A stretch of DNA of 64,000 bases, taken from the NCBI RefSeq assembly GCF_020524345.1, contig NZ_JAIVLH010000005.1:124001-188000 (forward strand). The letters run 5' to 3'. The position numbers and the translations under genes were made by a program. The first letter of the stretch is position 1. Every line of letters begins with the position of its first letter. Below are positions 18,065 through 26,174 of this stretch, piece by piece. Origin of the DNA: Metabacillus niabensis (lineage in GTDB: Bacteria > Bacillota > Bacilli > Bacillales > Bacillaceae). The notes under the pieces are model-generated. The model had not been told where the DNA came from and searched no databases. It worked only from the letters and a program-made list of their open reading frames with translations.

Positions 18065-19345
18065 GTGACTGATGAAAAGCATATGCTTCGAGAACAAATT
18101 CATCATTGGCTGCAACATAACCGTGACCATGGAATAGAATTGCTGCAAAAGCTCGTTCAAGCCAACAGTACACAAGGAAATGAGCAATATGCGCAAACCA
18201 TTGTCATTGAAAAACTTAGAAAGATTGGGTTAAAAGTGGAAGTGTGGGAGCCTGATGGGAAATTTCTAGCAACACATCCGTACTTTGCTTCACCCCGGAA
18301 GGATTTTAAAGGCAGTCCCAATGTTGTCGGTATATTAAAAGGCACGGGTGAGGGCCGCTCAATTATATTAAATGGTCATATTGATGTTGTACCTGAGGGA
18401 GATAATGCACAGTGGGATCATCAACCATATAGCGGGAAAGTGATAGCAGGAAAACTTTACGGACGTGGTGCAACAGATATGAAGGGGGGGAATGTTTCTC
18501 TCCTTTTAGCCTTATCAGCCATTCGTGCTCTTGGAATACCTTTAAAAGGAGATGTTATATTTCAGAGTGTCATTGAAGAAGAAAGTGGAGGGGCTGGGAC
18601 ACTTGCTGCTATTTTAAAGGGATATAAAGCGGATGCAGCGATTATTCCGGAACCGACTAATATGAAAATTTTCCCAAAACAACAAGGGTCTATGTGGTTT
18701 CGGTTAATCGTCAAGGGAAGATCTGCACATGGGGGAACACGTTACGAGGGAGTTTGTGCAATTGAGAAAGCTATGCTTGTTGTGGAACATATAAGAGAGT
18801 TGGAGAAACGAAGAAATGAGAGAATACATGATCCTCTATATGAAAAAATTCCAATCCCAATTCCAATCAATATCGGAAAGATAGTAGGAGGTGATTGGCC
18901 ATCCTCTGTTGCTGACCTTGTGAAATTAGAAGGAAGAATGGGCATTTCTCCAGATGAAACAATGAATCATGCTAAGATGGAACTAGAGACCTGGATCAAG
19001 GAGCTTAAGAATATTGATCAATGGTTTAATGATTACCCGATTTCACTAGAATGGTTTGGTGCACGATGGGTACCAGGGTCAGTAGATCTTAGTCATGAAA
19101 TGATCAAAACATTATCAGCTAGTTATTCTGAAGTAATAGGGAAAGAGCCTGTCATTGAAGCATCACCATGGGGCACTGATGGTGGTTTGTTAACACAGGT
19201 AGGGTCAACCCCGACAATTGTCTTCGGACCTGGTGTGACAGAGAAAGCCCATTTTCCAAATGAATATGTTGAAATAGACAAAGTGTTTGAAGCAGCAGAG
19301 ATTATTGCATTAACGGTAGTTGACTGGTGCGGAGTAGAGCGTTAG
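18065..19345 (+). CDS. yodQ: M20-family deacetylase (ArgE/DapE type) of the lysine pathway
   Basis: The 426-residue protein is an M20 metallohydrolase. Zinc ligands and catalytic residues are visible in ILNGHIDVVPEGD (His, Asp), GRGATDMKGG (bridging Asp), and VIEEESGGAGT (catalytic Glu-Glu). A dimerisation insert starts near FRLIVKGRSAHGG. In the YodT-YodS-YodR-YodQ cluster it should remove the acetyl group placed by AblB, for example from 4-acetamidobutyrate to give GABA; this substrate is inferred. Start is GTG with GAGGG seven bases upstream. It is the last gene of the lysine cluster, closed by a terminator. Confidence 0.87.
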   Translation: MTDEKHMLREQIHHWLQHNRDHGIELLQKLVQANSTQGNEQYAQTIVIEKLRKIGLKVEVWEPDGKFLATHPYFASPRKDFKGSPNVVGILKGTGEGRSIILNGHIDVVPEGDNAQWDHQPYSGKVIAGKLYGRGATDMKGGNVSLLLALSAIRALGIPLKGDVIFQSVIEEESGGAGTLAAILKGYKADAAIIPEPTNMKIFPKQQGSMWFRLIVKGRSAHGGTRYEGVCAIEKAMLVVEHIRELEKRRNERIHDPLYEKIPIPIPINIGKIVGGDWPSSVADLVKLEGRMGISPDETMNHAKMELETWIKELKNIDQWFNDYPISLEWFGARWVPGSVDLSHEMIKTLSASYSEVIGKEPVIEASPWGTDGGLLTQVGSTPTIVFGPGVTEKAHFPNEYVEIDKVFEAAEIIALTVVDWCGVER

Positions 19346-19360
19346 TAAAAAACATTTGAT

Positions 19361-19397
19361 AGAGGCGGACTTTACATGGTCGGTCTCTTGATTTTTT
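19361..19397 (+). terminator. Terminator of the lysine degradation cluster
   Basis: AGAGGCGGAC pairs with GTCGGTCTCT (9 of 10 positions, one G-U) and is followed by TTGATTTTTTG. Confidence 0.7.
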
Positions 19398-19540
19398 GTT
19401 AAACATGGAACTTATTGAATTGTACTCTTCTTGTCAATTCCCAATAATGAATTACTCAATTTTGTAAAAATTATCCTGTGGAATCACCTCCTTTTCCTGC
19501 TTGTGAAAGGTATAATTATAAGTAAAGGAGGGTGTATCTG

Positions 19541-20611
19541 ATGAGTATAATATCCAAACGAAATTTGAGCATATTTAGTTTTTTACTATTTTTCATTATT
19601 GCCTCCAATACAATTCTTTACCGTGTACCCCTTGCGCAACCGCTTCCTGATGGGATTGCTTTGGCAACTTTATTCGATTGTATGATTGTCATTCCTCTTA
19701 TAACATATCTATTCATTCTTAGAAAGCGCTTCTCTTTAAAATATATACTTCCAGTTGCATTAGCAGGTTATGGTGTAGCACTCCTCATTGTCCCAAATGG
19801 TTTATTGTGATCATATTCATTTATCAAATATATTCTCTTTACAGGAGAGGGGGCATTCATTCTTCTTGAGTTGTTTGTTGTCTATAAAATTGTGATCAAA
19901 TTTCTTTCTATTATTAAGGGCTTAAAACAAGATAAACCGACAGAAATTCCTGTATTTTCATATAGATTTGAAATCGAGCTGAAAAGAAAATTAAAGCCAT
20001 CTCGTTTTTTAGAGGTCATTACATCTGAGTTAACAATGTTTTATTATAGCTTCTTTACCTGGAATAAAAAGGGGCTTCCGAATACTAATGATTCAAACAT
20101 GTTTACCTATCATAAAAAAACGAGTGCTATTGCTTTCTCAGTCATGCTTATTCATGCTTTAATCCTTGAATCGGTAGGGTTTCATTTTTTGCTGCATTCT
20201 TGGAATGAGATGATAAGCTACGTTTTGCTTGTGATGAATCTTTACACGCTTGTTTATTTGATTGCTGATATTCAAGCTATTCGACTTAGTCCGTTTATAC
20301 TAACAAAAAATCTTCTTTATATACAGGTTGGAATAAAAGCGAAGTTGGTCGTGCCGTTTGAAATGATAAAAGAGATTAGCTATTACAAAGGTCCTGAGAA
20401 ATTGTCGAAGGAAGAAAGTAAACAAGTATTTGATGCAGTATTAGCAGATTTTATGAAGGAGAAACCTATTTTTGAAATTGAATTTTATCAACCTCAAGAC
20501 GTAAGATGTATGTACGGTTTTAAGAAAAAAGTAACAAAAGTTCATCTTTCACCGGACGAACCGGAAAAGTTTTATGAAATGTTAGTAATGAGAATGGAAG
20601 ATTTGGGATAA
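19541..20611 (+). pseudogene. Membrane protein gene split by an in-frame TGA
   Basis: Two open stretches, 19541-19810 and 19811-20611, are in the same frame and separated only by a TGA at 19808-19810. The first part has three hydrophobic segments and a perfect AAAGGAGG site before its ATG. The second continues with no stop: a Tyr/Phe-rich helix, a cytoplasmic stretch with many Lys, another helix pair near 20140-20290 and a charged C-terminal domain. Read through, this is one ~356-residue multi-pass protein of unknown family. TGA could derive from TGG (Trp) by one base change. Internal initiation at TTG 19871 after GGAGAGGGGG cannot be excluded, which would give two separate proteins. Confidence 0.65.
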
Positions 20612-20618
20612 ATCAAAA

Positions 20619-20706
20619 GGGACTGTCTATAAAAGGGGCTGTTGACAAAGGGGAATAGATATTGTGCTAATCTCATTTGTCAACAGTTCCATCTAAGGAC
20701 AGTCCC
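20619..20706. repeat. Nested inverted repeat (double hairpin) between converging genes
   Basis: An outer 9-bp stem (GGGACTGTC / GACAGTCCC) encloses an inner perfect 11-bp stem (CTGTTGACAAA / TTTGTCAACAG). It could terminate both genes, but it is longer and more elaborate than a normal terminator and looks like a dispersed element. Confidence 0.7.
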
Positions 20707-20721
20707 ATTAGCATAAGTGTA

Positions 20722-21678
20722 TTAACTAGCTGTTATTTTCGTTATTTCGTATAAGGTAATCTGCTCTATTGGACGAAGCAGATGTTCATGCAGTATGACT
20801 GTTTTAGAAGAATAAGCAATATGTTCTTCACAAGTATGAACGAAATCTTGATAAAAGGTGAGGAAGCATTTTGCATGATGAATATTACTCTCTGAAAAAA
20901 TGCCGGAGCGGTTGAAGATCACATTTTCATATTTTAATGCAGTTCGTCTAATCGGTTTAAGCAGTTTTTTTATATCACGTAAACGATAAGTATGGCGAAG
21001 CTGCTCAGTTAATTGTTTGGCATCATGGTGTAGTTGGGATTGTATTTTATCATTCACATTTTTGATATTAACAGGCATTGTATCTTCTAATATAATTTTT
21101 TGAACCATAATCAGATCAGACTGAAGAGGTTTATTCATAAAGGTTTGAAAGATACGGAAAGTGTTAAAAGCATCATACATTGGATTATGCCTGTCACCTA
21201 TAAATTCTAAATCATAAAGGTTTAGAGCATCTTCAACTGATACTGGATTTTTGGTAACCCGTTCTGTGAATACCTTCTGAAAATCGGTGTACCGCTGCTC
21301 AATCTTTTTTAGCGTTCTCTCGGGAATTTCATGTCTTATTGCGTCCATTTTTAAGCGAAAGAGGTCACTTGGAGACCATGAAAAATACTTTGATTTCTTA
21401 ATTCCGCCAATCCACTCAAGAAACTCGGTAAAAACTTCTATAAAATTAGCTGCATCAGCTAAGTCATGATCACTTATTCCTGTCAGGGTTTTACAAAAGT
21501 CAGTTAATGGCTCGGTGCTTTGGGGACGAATAAATTGATCAAAATATGATACTTCCTCAGTCTCAAGTTCATATTTAACAGCACCTAAACGAATGGCCTC
21601 CATCGCTTCGAAAGCCATCCCTGTATCCGAGCACAACATTTCAAAGTCAAAGAAAACAAATTGCTTGATGTCCGCCAT
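20722..21678 (-). CDS. DnaQ-like (DEDDh) 3'-5' exonuclease
   Basis: The 318-residue protein has an N-terminal DEDDh exonuclease domain (~1-190): ExoI FFDFEM supplies Asp and Glu, a central LTGISDHDL segment is the ExoII region, and HNPMYDAF holds the ExoIII His and Asp. The last ~120 residues are a helical extension without a recognised domain. The ERI-1/KapD-like arrangement suggests trimming of RNA or DNA 3' ends; in B. subtilis the shorter relative KapD affects sporulation signalling. The target here is unknown. The gene stands alone and ends at the nested hairpin. Confidence 0.78.
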   Translation of the reverse strand: MADIKQFVFFDFEMLCSDTGMAFEAMEAIRLGAVKYELETEEVSYFDQFIRPQSTEPLTDFCKTLTGISDHDLADAANFIEVFTEFLEWIGGIKKSKYFSWSPSDLFRLKMDAIRHEIPERTLKKIEQRYTDFQKVFTERVTKNPVSVEDALNLYDLEFIGDRHNPMYDAFNTFRIFQTFMNKPLQSDLIMVQKIILEDTMPVNIKNVNDKIQSQLHHDAKQLTEQLRHTYRLRDIKKLLKPIRRTALKYENVIFNRSGIFSESNIHHAKCFLTFYQDFVHTCEEHIAYSSKTVILHEHLLRPIEQITLYEITKITAS

Positions 21679-21821
21679 TCATATTCCCCCTCTCAACAGG
21701 TAATTATATGTGGCTTGTGGAGGAATTGGTAGATACAAATTTTGTTAAATAATTTGCGAGTTTTGCAATGTATCAACATGTCTCCTTTAATCTAAGCATA
21801 ATTATAGTGTGAGAGGAGTAG

Positions 21822-22208
21822 ATGAACGTGAAAGATGAACTTATTAATAGCTACAAATATATGAAAAAGTTAATAAAGCATTACTCTAATAGTCAACATC
21901 CTAATGACTTATATATTTCATCCCTATTAATGGAACTTGTCTCTTTAACAAGGTCAACGATCATGATATTGCAACAGAAAGTGGTTGCGAAGCGGCGTTT
22001 ACGTCATGCATTAACAGTTTTATTTAGAAGTTATGTTGCTTTCAAAAATGCCTTTAATGAATGGGTGAAGAATGCAAATTTGAATGAACCGGCAAAAAAA
22101 CAAGTGATTTTTCAAAGAGAGGTATTGGCAAATTACATTGAAAAGCATGTAATAGTAGCAATACAAGGTATAGAAGAAACTACTGGTAATGAGCTGTCGA
22201 GGAGATGA
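21822..22208 (+). CDS. Unknown helical protein, 128 residues
   Basis: I do not recognise this protein. It is predicted to be nearly all helical, basic (many Lys/Arg), with no membrane segment, signal peptide or Cys. The region LLMELVSLTRSTIMILQQKV and the following VAKRRLRHALTVLFRSYVAF look like two amphipathic helices. GAGAGGAG lies three bases before the ATG and nine before an in-frame GTG at 21828, so the GTG may be the true start. A clear terminator follows, making it a single-gene unit. Confidence 0.6.
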   Translation: MNVKDELINSYKYMKKLIKHYSNSQHPNDLYISSLLMELVSLTRSTIMILQQKVVAKRRLRHALTVLFRSYVAFKNAFNEWVKNANLNEPAKKQVIFQREVLANYIEKHVIVAIQGIEETTGNELSRR

Positions 22209-22230
22209 ATAAAAGGTGAAACTTCTATGT

Positions 22231-22280
22231 AAGGATGAATTCAAAGGTTGGAGTAACCAATTGAAATTCATCCTTTTTCA
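22231..22280 (+). terminator. Terminator after the 128-residue unknown
   Basis: AAGGATGAATT and AATTCATCCTT form an 11-bp stem followed by TTTC. Confidence 0.75.
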
Positions 22281-22352
22281 TGGACCAAGATTGGATTTTA
22301 TTTCAAACTCTTGCTACTAAAAGAAATGAGAGTAGGGAGATGCTTTTACCTT

Positions 22353-22844
22353 TTATAAAAACACTTCTTCAACCGTTAGTGGATGGAGAGCGTTTGTCAC
22401 ATTAATATAGGTAAAGACATCATATCGATTTGACATGGCGGAAGGAACATAATTTCATTATTACTCATAAGCTGGGTTATAAACGACGCCAATGAAACGA
22501 TGTTCTACAGGTTTTTGAAACAAAAGACGGTTATGTTTAGGGAAATGGACGAATTTATCATGGGGATCGGCTTTGTGCATAGCTTCCTCCCAACTACCTG
22601 TTTGAGCGGGAGGGATGAGCATTTGTTCAGGGGCAACTCCCCACTCGTCAGCAGCGATAACTGTTCCTCTATGTGTACCAAATCCAATTATGAAGACGGT
22701 CTCAGCTCCTTTTTCCTCTCTGAGCAATTGACTCACATTGACAACCCCTCCAATGGCCATATCTGTTGCCCGCGCATCGCCAACATGAGAGTTATGCTCC
22801 CATACAATTCCTTTTGCAAACAAACGTGCACCTCCGGAACTTAA
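22353..22844 (-). pseudogene. Erythromycin esterase family gene, decayed 3' remnant
   Basis: The minus-strand frame begins at a TGA near 22845 and reads GIVWEHNSHVGDARATDMA, FIIGFGTHRGTVIAADEWG and HRFIGVVYNP, which are conserved blocks of the erythromycin esterase/succinoglycan family. The N-terminal two thirds (expected ~250-300 residues) are missing. After YNPAYE the frame meets three stops in a row (22455-22463) and then continues as NYVPSAMSNRYDVFTYINVT and NALHPLTVEEVFL to a final TAA at 22353. That tail fits the family's C-terminus, so the gene once ran through. It abuts the next gene's stop codon, marking a deletion junction. Confidence 0.85.
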
Positions 22845-23095
22845 TCAGCAGGGTTTGCATCGACAGCTATTTCATAAGCATCTATAACCATACTTGTCAT
22901 TGCAGGGTCATCAATCCCGTATAGATATTGACCGTCTAACTCATCCTTAACTTGCATAACGAAGGAGACAGAAATATCTTCTTTCGGTGTTAATAGGGCG
23001 AAAGTTTCAGAATTTATCACAATTAAAGCTTCTACTGAAAGTTGTTTTTCTTGTTTATATTCATCAAGAACTGTGATTAAATCTCGTTCTTTCAT
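22841..23095 (-). CDS. Unknown acidic protein, possibly DUF1292-like
   Basis: The product has 84 residues and is acidic. The pattern LITVLDEYKQEKQLSVEALIVINSETFALLTP followed by YLYGIDD is similar in layout to DUF1292 proteins (a short beta-rich domain of unknown role), but the match is by eye and weak. A GTG at 23104 is in frame; GGGAG lies eight bases before the ATG at 23095, which is chosen. Its stop codon touches the erythromycin esterase remnant. Confidence 0.5.
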   Translation of the reverse strand: MKERDLITVLDEYKQEKQLSVEALIVINSETFALLTPKEDISVSFVMQVKDELDGQYLYGIDDPAMTSMVIDAYEIAVDANPAD

Positions 23096-23104
23096 TTGAA
23101 TCAC

Positions 23105-23424
23105 TCCCTATCATTTTCATTGTTAGTGTTTCCTTTAATAAAGAGTTTATGTCCAAAGAGAGAGCTTTTGTTCCTATCACAATAAAAGCTTTTAAAAAAA
23201 TATTAAAATAGGTCTTTTATTTTTTTGAAAAGGATGTTATTATATTTTTTGTCTTCAAGAGAAGGTAACTTGATAAATTGAAAAAAAGAGATTGACACTA
23301 TATTTTAAGATGTGATACATTATAATTCCTGTGTCATTCAACTGAAAATTGTACTGGTTGAAATGAAATAAAAAAGTTCTTGCTTTTTTAGAAAAACTTA
23401 CTATAATAAAAGTTGTCCTAAATT
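23105..23424 (+). promoter_or_regulatory. AT-rich leader with tandem promoters of the 5S/tRNA operon
   Basis: This 320-base gap has no gene. Candidate P1 is TTGACA at 23292 with TACATT at 23316 (18-base spacing). Candidate P2 is TTGCTT at 23380 with TATAAT at 23402 (16-base spacing), about 17 bases before the 5S gene. Tandem promoters are usual for Bacillus rRNA operons. No trace of 16S or 23S sequence is visible here. Confidence 0.65.
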
Positions 23425-23541
<117 letters not shown>

Positions 23542-23570
23542 AAACCAAATTTGGTTGAAATAAGATAGTT

Positions 23571-23645
23571 GGCCCATTGGTCAAGCGGTTAAGACACCGC
23601 CCTTTCACGGCGGTAACACGGGTTCGAATCCCGTATGGGTCACCA
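23571..23645 (+). tRNA. tRNA-Glu (UUC)
   Basis: Full cloverleaf with anticodon TTC and encoded CCA. It is the first tRNA after the 5S gene. Confidence 0.97.
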
Positions 23646-23679
23646 TTTAATGTAGACATGTTGTAGGCTTGTTAATTAC

Positions 23680-23694
23680 GCGACGTCCTGTCGC
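23680..23694 (+). other. Short hairpin in the Glu-Val tRNA spacer
   Basis: GCGAC-GTCCT-GTCGC is a perfect 5-bp stem in the 78-base spacer, the longest between the first tRNAs. It may be an RNA-processing signal. Confidence 0.4.
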
Positions 23695-23723
23695 AACACA
23701 TGCATTTGCACATCATCTGCTTC

Positions 23724-23799
23724 GGAGGATTAGCTCAGCTGGGAGAGCACCTGCCTTACAAGCAGGGGGTCGGCGGTTCGATCCCGTCATCCTCCACCA
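23724..23799 (+). tRNA. tRNA-Val (UAC)
   Basis: Full cloverleaf with anticodon TAC and encoded CCA. Confidence 0.97.
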
Positions 23800-23820
23800 T
23801 TTATTAGTAATACACACCAT

Positions 23821-23906
23821 GCGGGTGTGGCGGAATTGGCAGACGCGCTAGACTTAGGATCTAGTGTCCTTGTGACGTGGGGGTTCAAGTCCCTTCACCC
23901 GCACCA
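23821..23906 (+). tRNA. tRNA-Leu (UAG)
   Basis: Class II tRNA with long variable arm, anticodon TAG, encoded CCA. Confidence 0.97.
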
Positions 23907-23917
23907 TTTAAAATTAA

Positions 23918-23992
23918 GCGGAAGTAGTTCAGTGGTAGAACACCACCTTGCCAAGGTGGGGGTCGCGGGTTCGAATCCCGTCTTCCGCTCCA
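23918..23992 (+). tRNA. tRNA-Gly (GCC)
   Basis: Full cloverleaf with anticodon GCC and encoded CCA. Confidence 0.97.
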
Positions 23993-23998
23993 GTAAGT

Positions 23999-24087
23999 GC
24001 CGGGGTGGCGGAACTGGCAGACGCACAGGACTTAAAATCCTGCGGTAGGTGACTACCGTACCGGTTCGATTCCGGTCCTCGGCACCA
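23999..24087 (+). tRNA. tRNA-Leu (UAA)
   Basis: Class II tRNA with anticodon TAA, encoded CCA. Only six bases separate it from tRNA-Gly. Confidence 0.97.
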
Positions 24088-24096
24088 AGAAATTTA

Positions 24097-24173
24097 GCGC
24101 CCGTAGCTCAATTGGATAGAGCGTTTGACTACGGATCAAAAGGTTAGGGGTTCGACTCCTCTCGGGCGCGCCA
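24097..24173 (+). tRNA. tRNA-Arg (ACG)
   Basis: Anticodon ACG (read as ICG after deamination), encoded CCA. Confidence 0.97.
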
Positions 24174-24178
24174 TAGTA

Positions 24179-24255
24179 CGGGAAGTAGCTCAGCTTGGTA
24201 GAGCACTTGGTTTGGGACCAAGGGGTCGCAGGTTCGAATCCTGTCTTCCCGACCA
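24179..24255 (+). tRNA. tRNA-Pro (UGG)
   Basis: Full cloverleaf with anticodon TGG and encoded CCA. Confidence 0.97.
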
Positions 24256-24263
24256 TTTAAATT

Positions 24264-24339
24264 GGGGCCTTAGCTCAGCTGGGAGAGCGCCTGCTTTGCA
24301 CGCAGGAGGTCAGCGGTTCGATCCCGCTAGGCTCCACCA
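24264..24339 (+). tRNA. tRNA-Ala (UGC)
   Basis: Full cloverleaf with anticodon TGC and encoded CCA. Confidence 0.97.
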
Positions 24340-24360
24340 AATTAAAATTTTCTGAATGAA

Positions 24361-24390
24361 TATGGCGGTGTAGCTCAGCTGGCTAGAGCG
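24361..24390 (+). repeat. tRNA-Met 5' half fragment, 30-bp direct repeat copy 1
   Basis: These 30 bases are identical to 24492-24521, which lead into the intact tRNA-Met. The copy ends exactly at the end of the D-arm region and is followed by 101 bases with no anticodon arm. It cannot fold as a tRNA. Confidence 0.92.
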
Positions 24391-24494
24391 AGCCGTAAAC
24401 ATCTTGAATAATCCTCTTTGTAGGCTTGCGAGGAATGTGTCTGCAAGAGACATGACGAGCACGATTTGAAACAAGGAGCGTTTTAAAAAACTAT

Positions 24495-24571
24495 GGCGGT
24501 GTAGCTCAGCTGGCTAGAGCGTACGGTTCATACCCGTGAGGTCGTGGGTTCGATTCCCTCCGCCGCTACCA
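24495..24571 (+). tRNA. tRNA-Met (CAU), elongator
   Basis: Anticodon CAT with GGCGGTG acceptor strand, the elongator methionine type, not the initiator. Encoded CCA. Its 5' half is duplicated 131 bases upstream. Confidence 0.93.
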
Positions 24572-24589
24572 TTTTCACATATGAATATT

Positions 24590-24682
24590 GGAGGAATACC
24601 CAAGTCCGGCTGAAGGGATCGGTCTTGAAAACCGACAGGGGTGTCAAAGCCCGCAGGGGTTCGAATCCCCTTTCCTCCTCCA
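24590..24682 (+). tRNA. tRNA-Ser (UGA)
   Basis: Class II tRNA of 93 bases with anticodon TGA. The base before CCA reads T; serine tRNAs normally have G there. Confidence 0.93.
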
Positions 24683-24707
24683 TATGTTTTTTATTTTTAT
24701 TTATTAT

Positions 24708-24784
<77 letters not shown>

Positions 24785-24834
24785 ATTTAAGTGATAGAAA
24801 TAATGTCAAATACTATCTTTAAGATCCAAATAAT

Positions 24835-24911
24835 GGTCCGGTAGTTCAGTTGGTTAGAATGCCTGCCTGTCACGCAGGAGGTCGCGGGTTCGAGTCCCGT
24901 CCGGACCGCCA
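24835..24911 (+). tRNA. tRNA-Asp (GUC)
   Basis: Full cloverleaf with anticodon GTC and encoded CCA. Confidence 0.97.
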
Positions 24912-25042
24912 TTTTTATTACCACAATAAGTGAGAAAGTCGAAGAAGCGACTGAGCGAACACTGCAGCGTATGACCATACGTGAGGATATGAGCAATGGA
25001 GCCGATGAAGAGATTCGAAGCTTAGTGGAAAAAAACTATATT

Positions 25043-25115
25043 GGCTCGGTAGCTCAGTTGGTAGAGCAATGGACTGAAAATCCATGTGTCGGCGGTTCGA
25101 TTCCGTCCCGAGCCA
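25043..25115 (+). tRNA. tRNA-Phe (GAA), CCA not fully encoded
   Basis: Anticodon GAA. After the discriminator A the DNA reads CCT rather than CCA, so maturation needs the CCA-adding enzyme. A 131-base spacer precedes it. Confidence 0.95.
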
Positions 25116-25124
25116 CCTTTATAT

Positions 25125-25208
25125 GGAGGGGTAGCGAAGTGGCTAAACGCGGCGGACTGTAAATCCGCTCCTTAGGGTTCGGCAGTTCGAATCTGCCCCC
25201 CTCCACCA
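25125..25208 (+). tRNA. tRNA-Tyr (GUA)
   Basis: Class II tRNA with anticodon GTA and encoded CCA. Confidence 0.97.
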
Positions 25209-25222
25209 TTTAATTTTAAAAT

Positions 25223-25296
25223 AGGGGCATAGTTTAACGGTAGAATAGAGGTCTCCAAAACCTTTGGTGTGGGTTCGATTCCTACTGCCCCTGCCA
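25223..25296 (+). tRNA. tRNA-Trp (CCA)
   Basis: Anticodon CCA, encoded 3' CCA. Confidence 0.97.
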
Positions 25297-25305
25297 AAAA
25301 ACCAT

Positions 25306-25382
25306 GGCGGTTGTGGCGAAGTGGTTAACGCATCGGATTGTGGTTCCGACATTCGTGGGTTCGATTCCCATCAGCCGCCCCA
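25306..25382 (+). tRNA. tRNA-His (GUG)
   Basis: Anticodon GTG. The extra G at position -1, pairing with C73, is encoded at the first base. Encoded CCA. Confidence 0.97.
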
Positions 25383-25493
25383 ATATGTGTTTATAATAAA
25401 TTCTAACTCTTGTTAGAAAAAATTCAAGATATTCTCTTGCGCTGAGGATTCATGTAGCTTAATCGAGGAAGTATATTCTTGAGGGTTATTCAA

Positions 25494-25568
25494 TGGGCTA
25501 TAGCCAAGCGGTAAGGCATCGCACTTTGACTGCGACATGCGTTGGTTCGAATCCAGCTAGCCCAGCCA
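25494..25568 (+). tRNA. tRNA-Gln (UUG)
   Basis: Anticodon TTG, encoded CCA. A 111-base spacer precedes it. Confidence 0.97.
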
Positions 25569-25575
25569 TTTTTAG

Positions 25576-25649
25576 GGCATCATAGCCAAGTGGTAAGGCC
25601 GAGGTCTGCAAAACCTCTATCCCCGGTTCAAATCCGGGTGGTGCCTCCA
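25576..25649 (+). tRNA. tRNA-Cys (GCA)
   Basis: Anticodon GCA with the cysteine discriminator U73; encoded CCA. Confidence 0.96.
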
Positions 25650-25661
25650 AAACATTTATAA

Positions 25662-25735
25662 GCGGGTGTAGTTTAGTGGTAAAACCTCAGCCTTCCAAGC
25701 TGATGATGAGGGTTCGATTCCCTTCACCCGCTCCA
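25662..25735 (+). tRNA. tRNA-Gly (UCC)
   Basis: Anticodon TCC, encoded CCA. Confidence 0.97.
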
Positions 25736-25760
25736 TACATACATATTCCGTTAAAAAAAT

Positions 25761-25837
<77 letters not shown>

Positions 25838-25846
25838 TGTTAGTGT

Positions 25847-25921
25847 TCCGCAGTAGCTCAGTGGTAGAGCTATCGGCTGTTAACCGATCGGTCGCAGGTT
25901 CGAATCCTGCCTGCGGAGCCA
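25847..25921 (+). tRNA. tRNA-Asn (GUU)
   Basis: Anticodon GTT, encoded CCA. Confidence 0.97.
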
Positions 25922-25954
25922 TTCTTATGGAAAAGCAGGGAAATAACATAATAT

Positions 25955-26028
<74 letters not shown>

Positions 26029-26033
26029 TCAGT

Positions 26034-26075
26034 AAAAAGGTTAGTTTCAATTATGAAACTAACCTTTTTGTGTTT
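26034..26075 (+). terminator. Terminator of the 5S/tRNA operon
   Basis: AAAAAGGTTAGTTTC and GAAACTAACCTTTTT form a perfect 15-bp stem followed by GTGTTTTT. Confidence 0.95.
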
Positions 26076-26174
26076 TTAACAAAAATTACCTGTTGGCTTC
26101 ATTCTCTTTTGTTGTATTTCGAAACTATATCGATTAAAATTTATCGTAATAGTTGAAATGGATGGAGGGTTAGT

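Noticed and set aside
24361-24521. An attachment site of a prophage or integrative element at tRNA-Met
   Set aside because: The repeat is the tRNA 5' half, the gap is only 131 bases and no integrase or phage gene is present.
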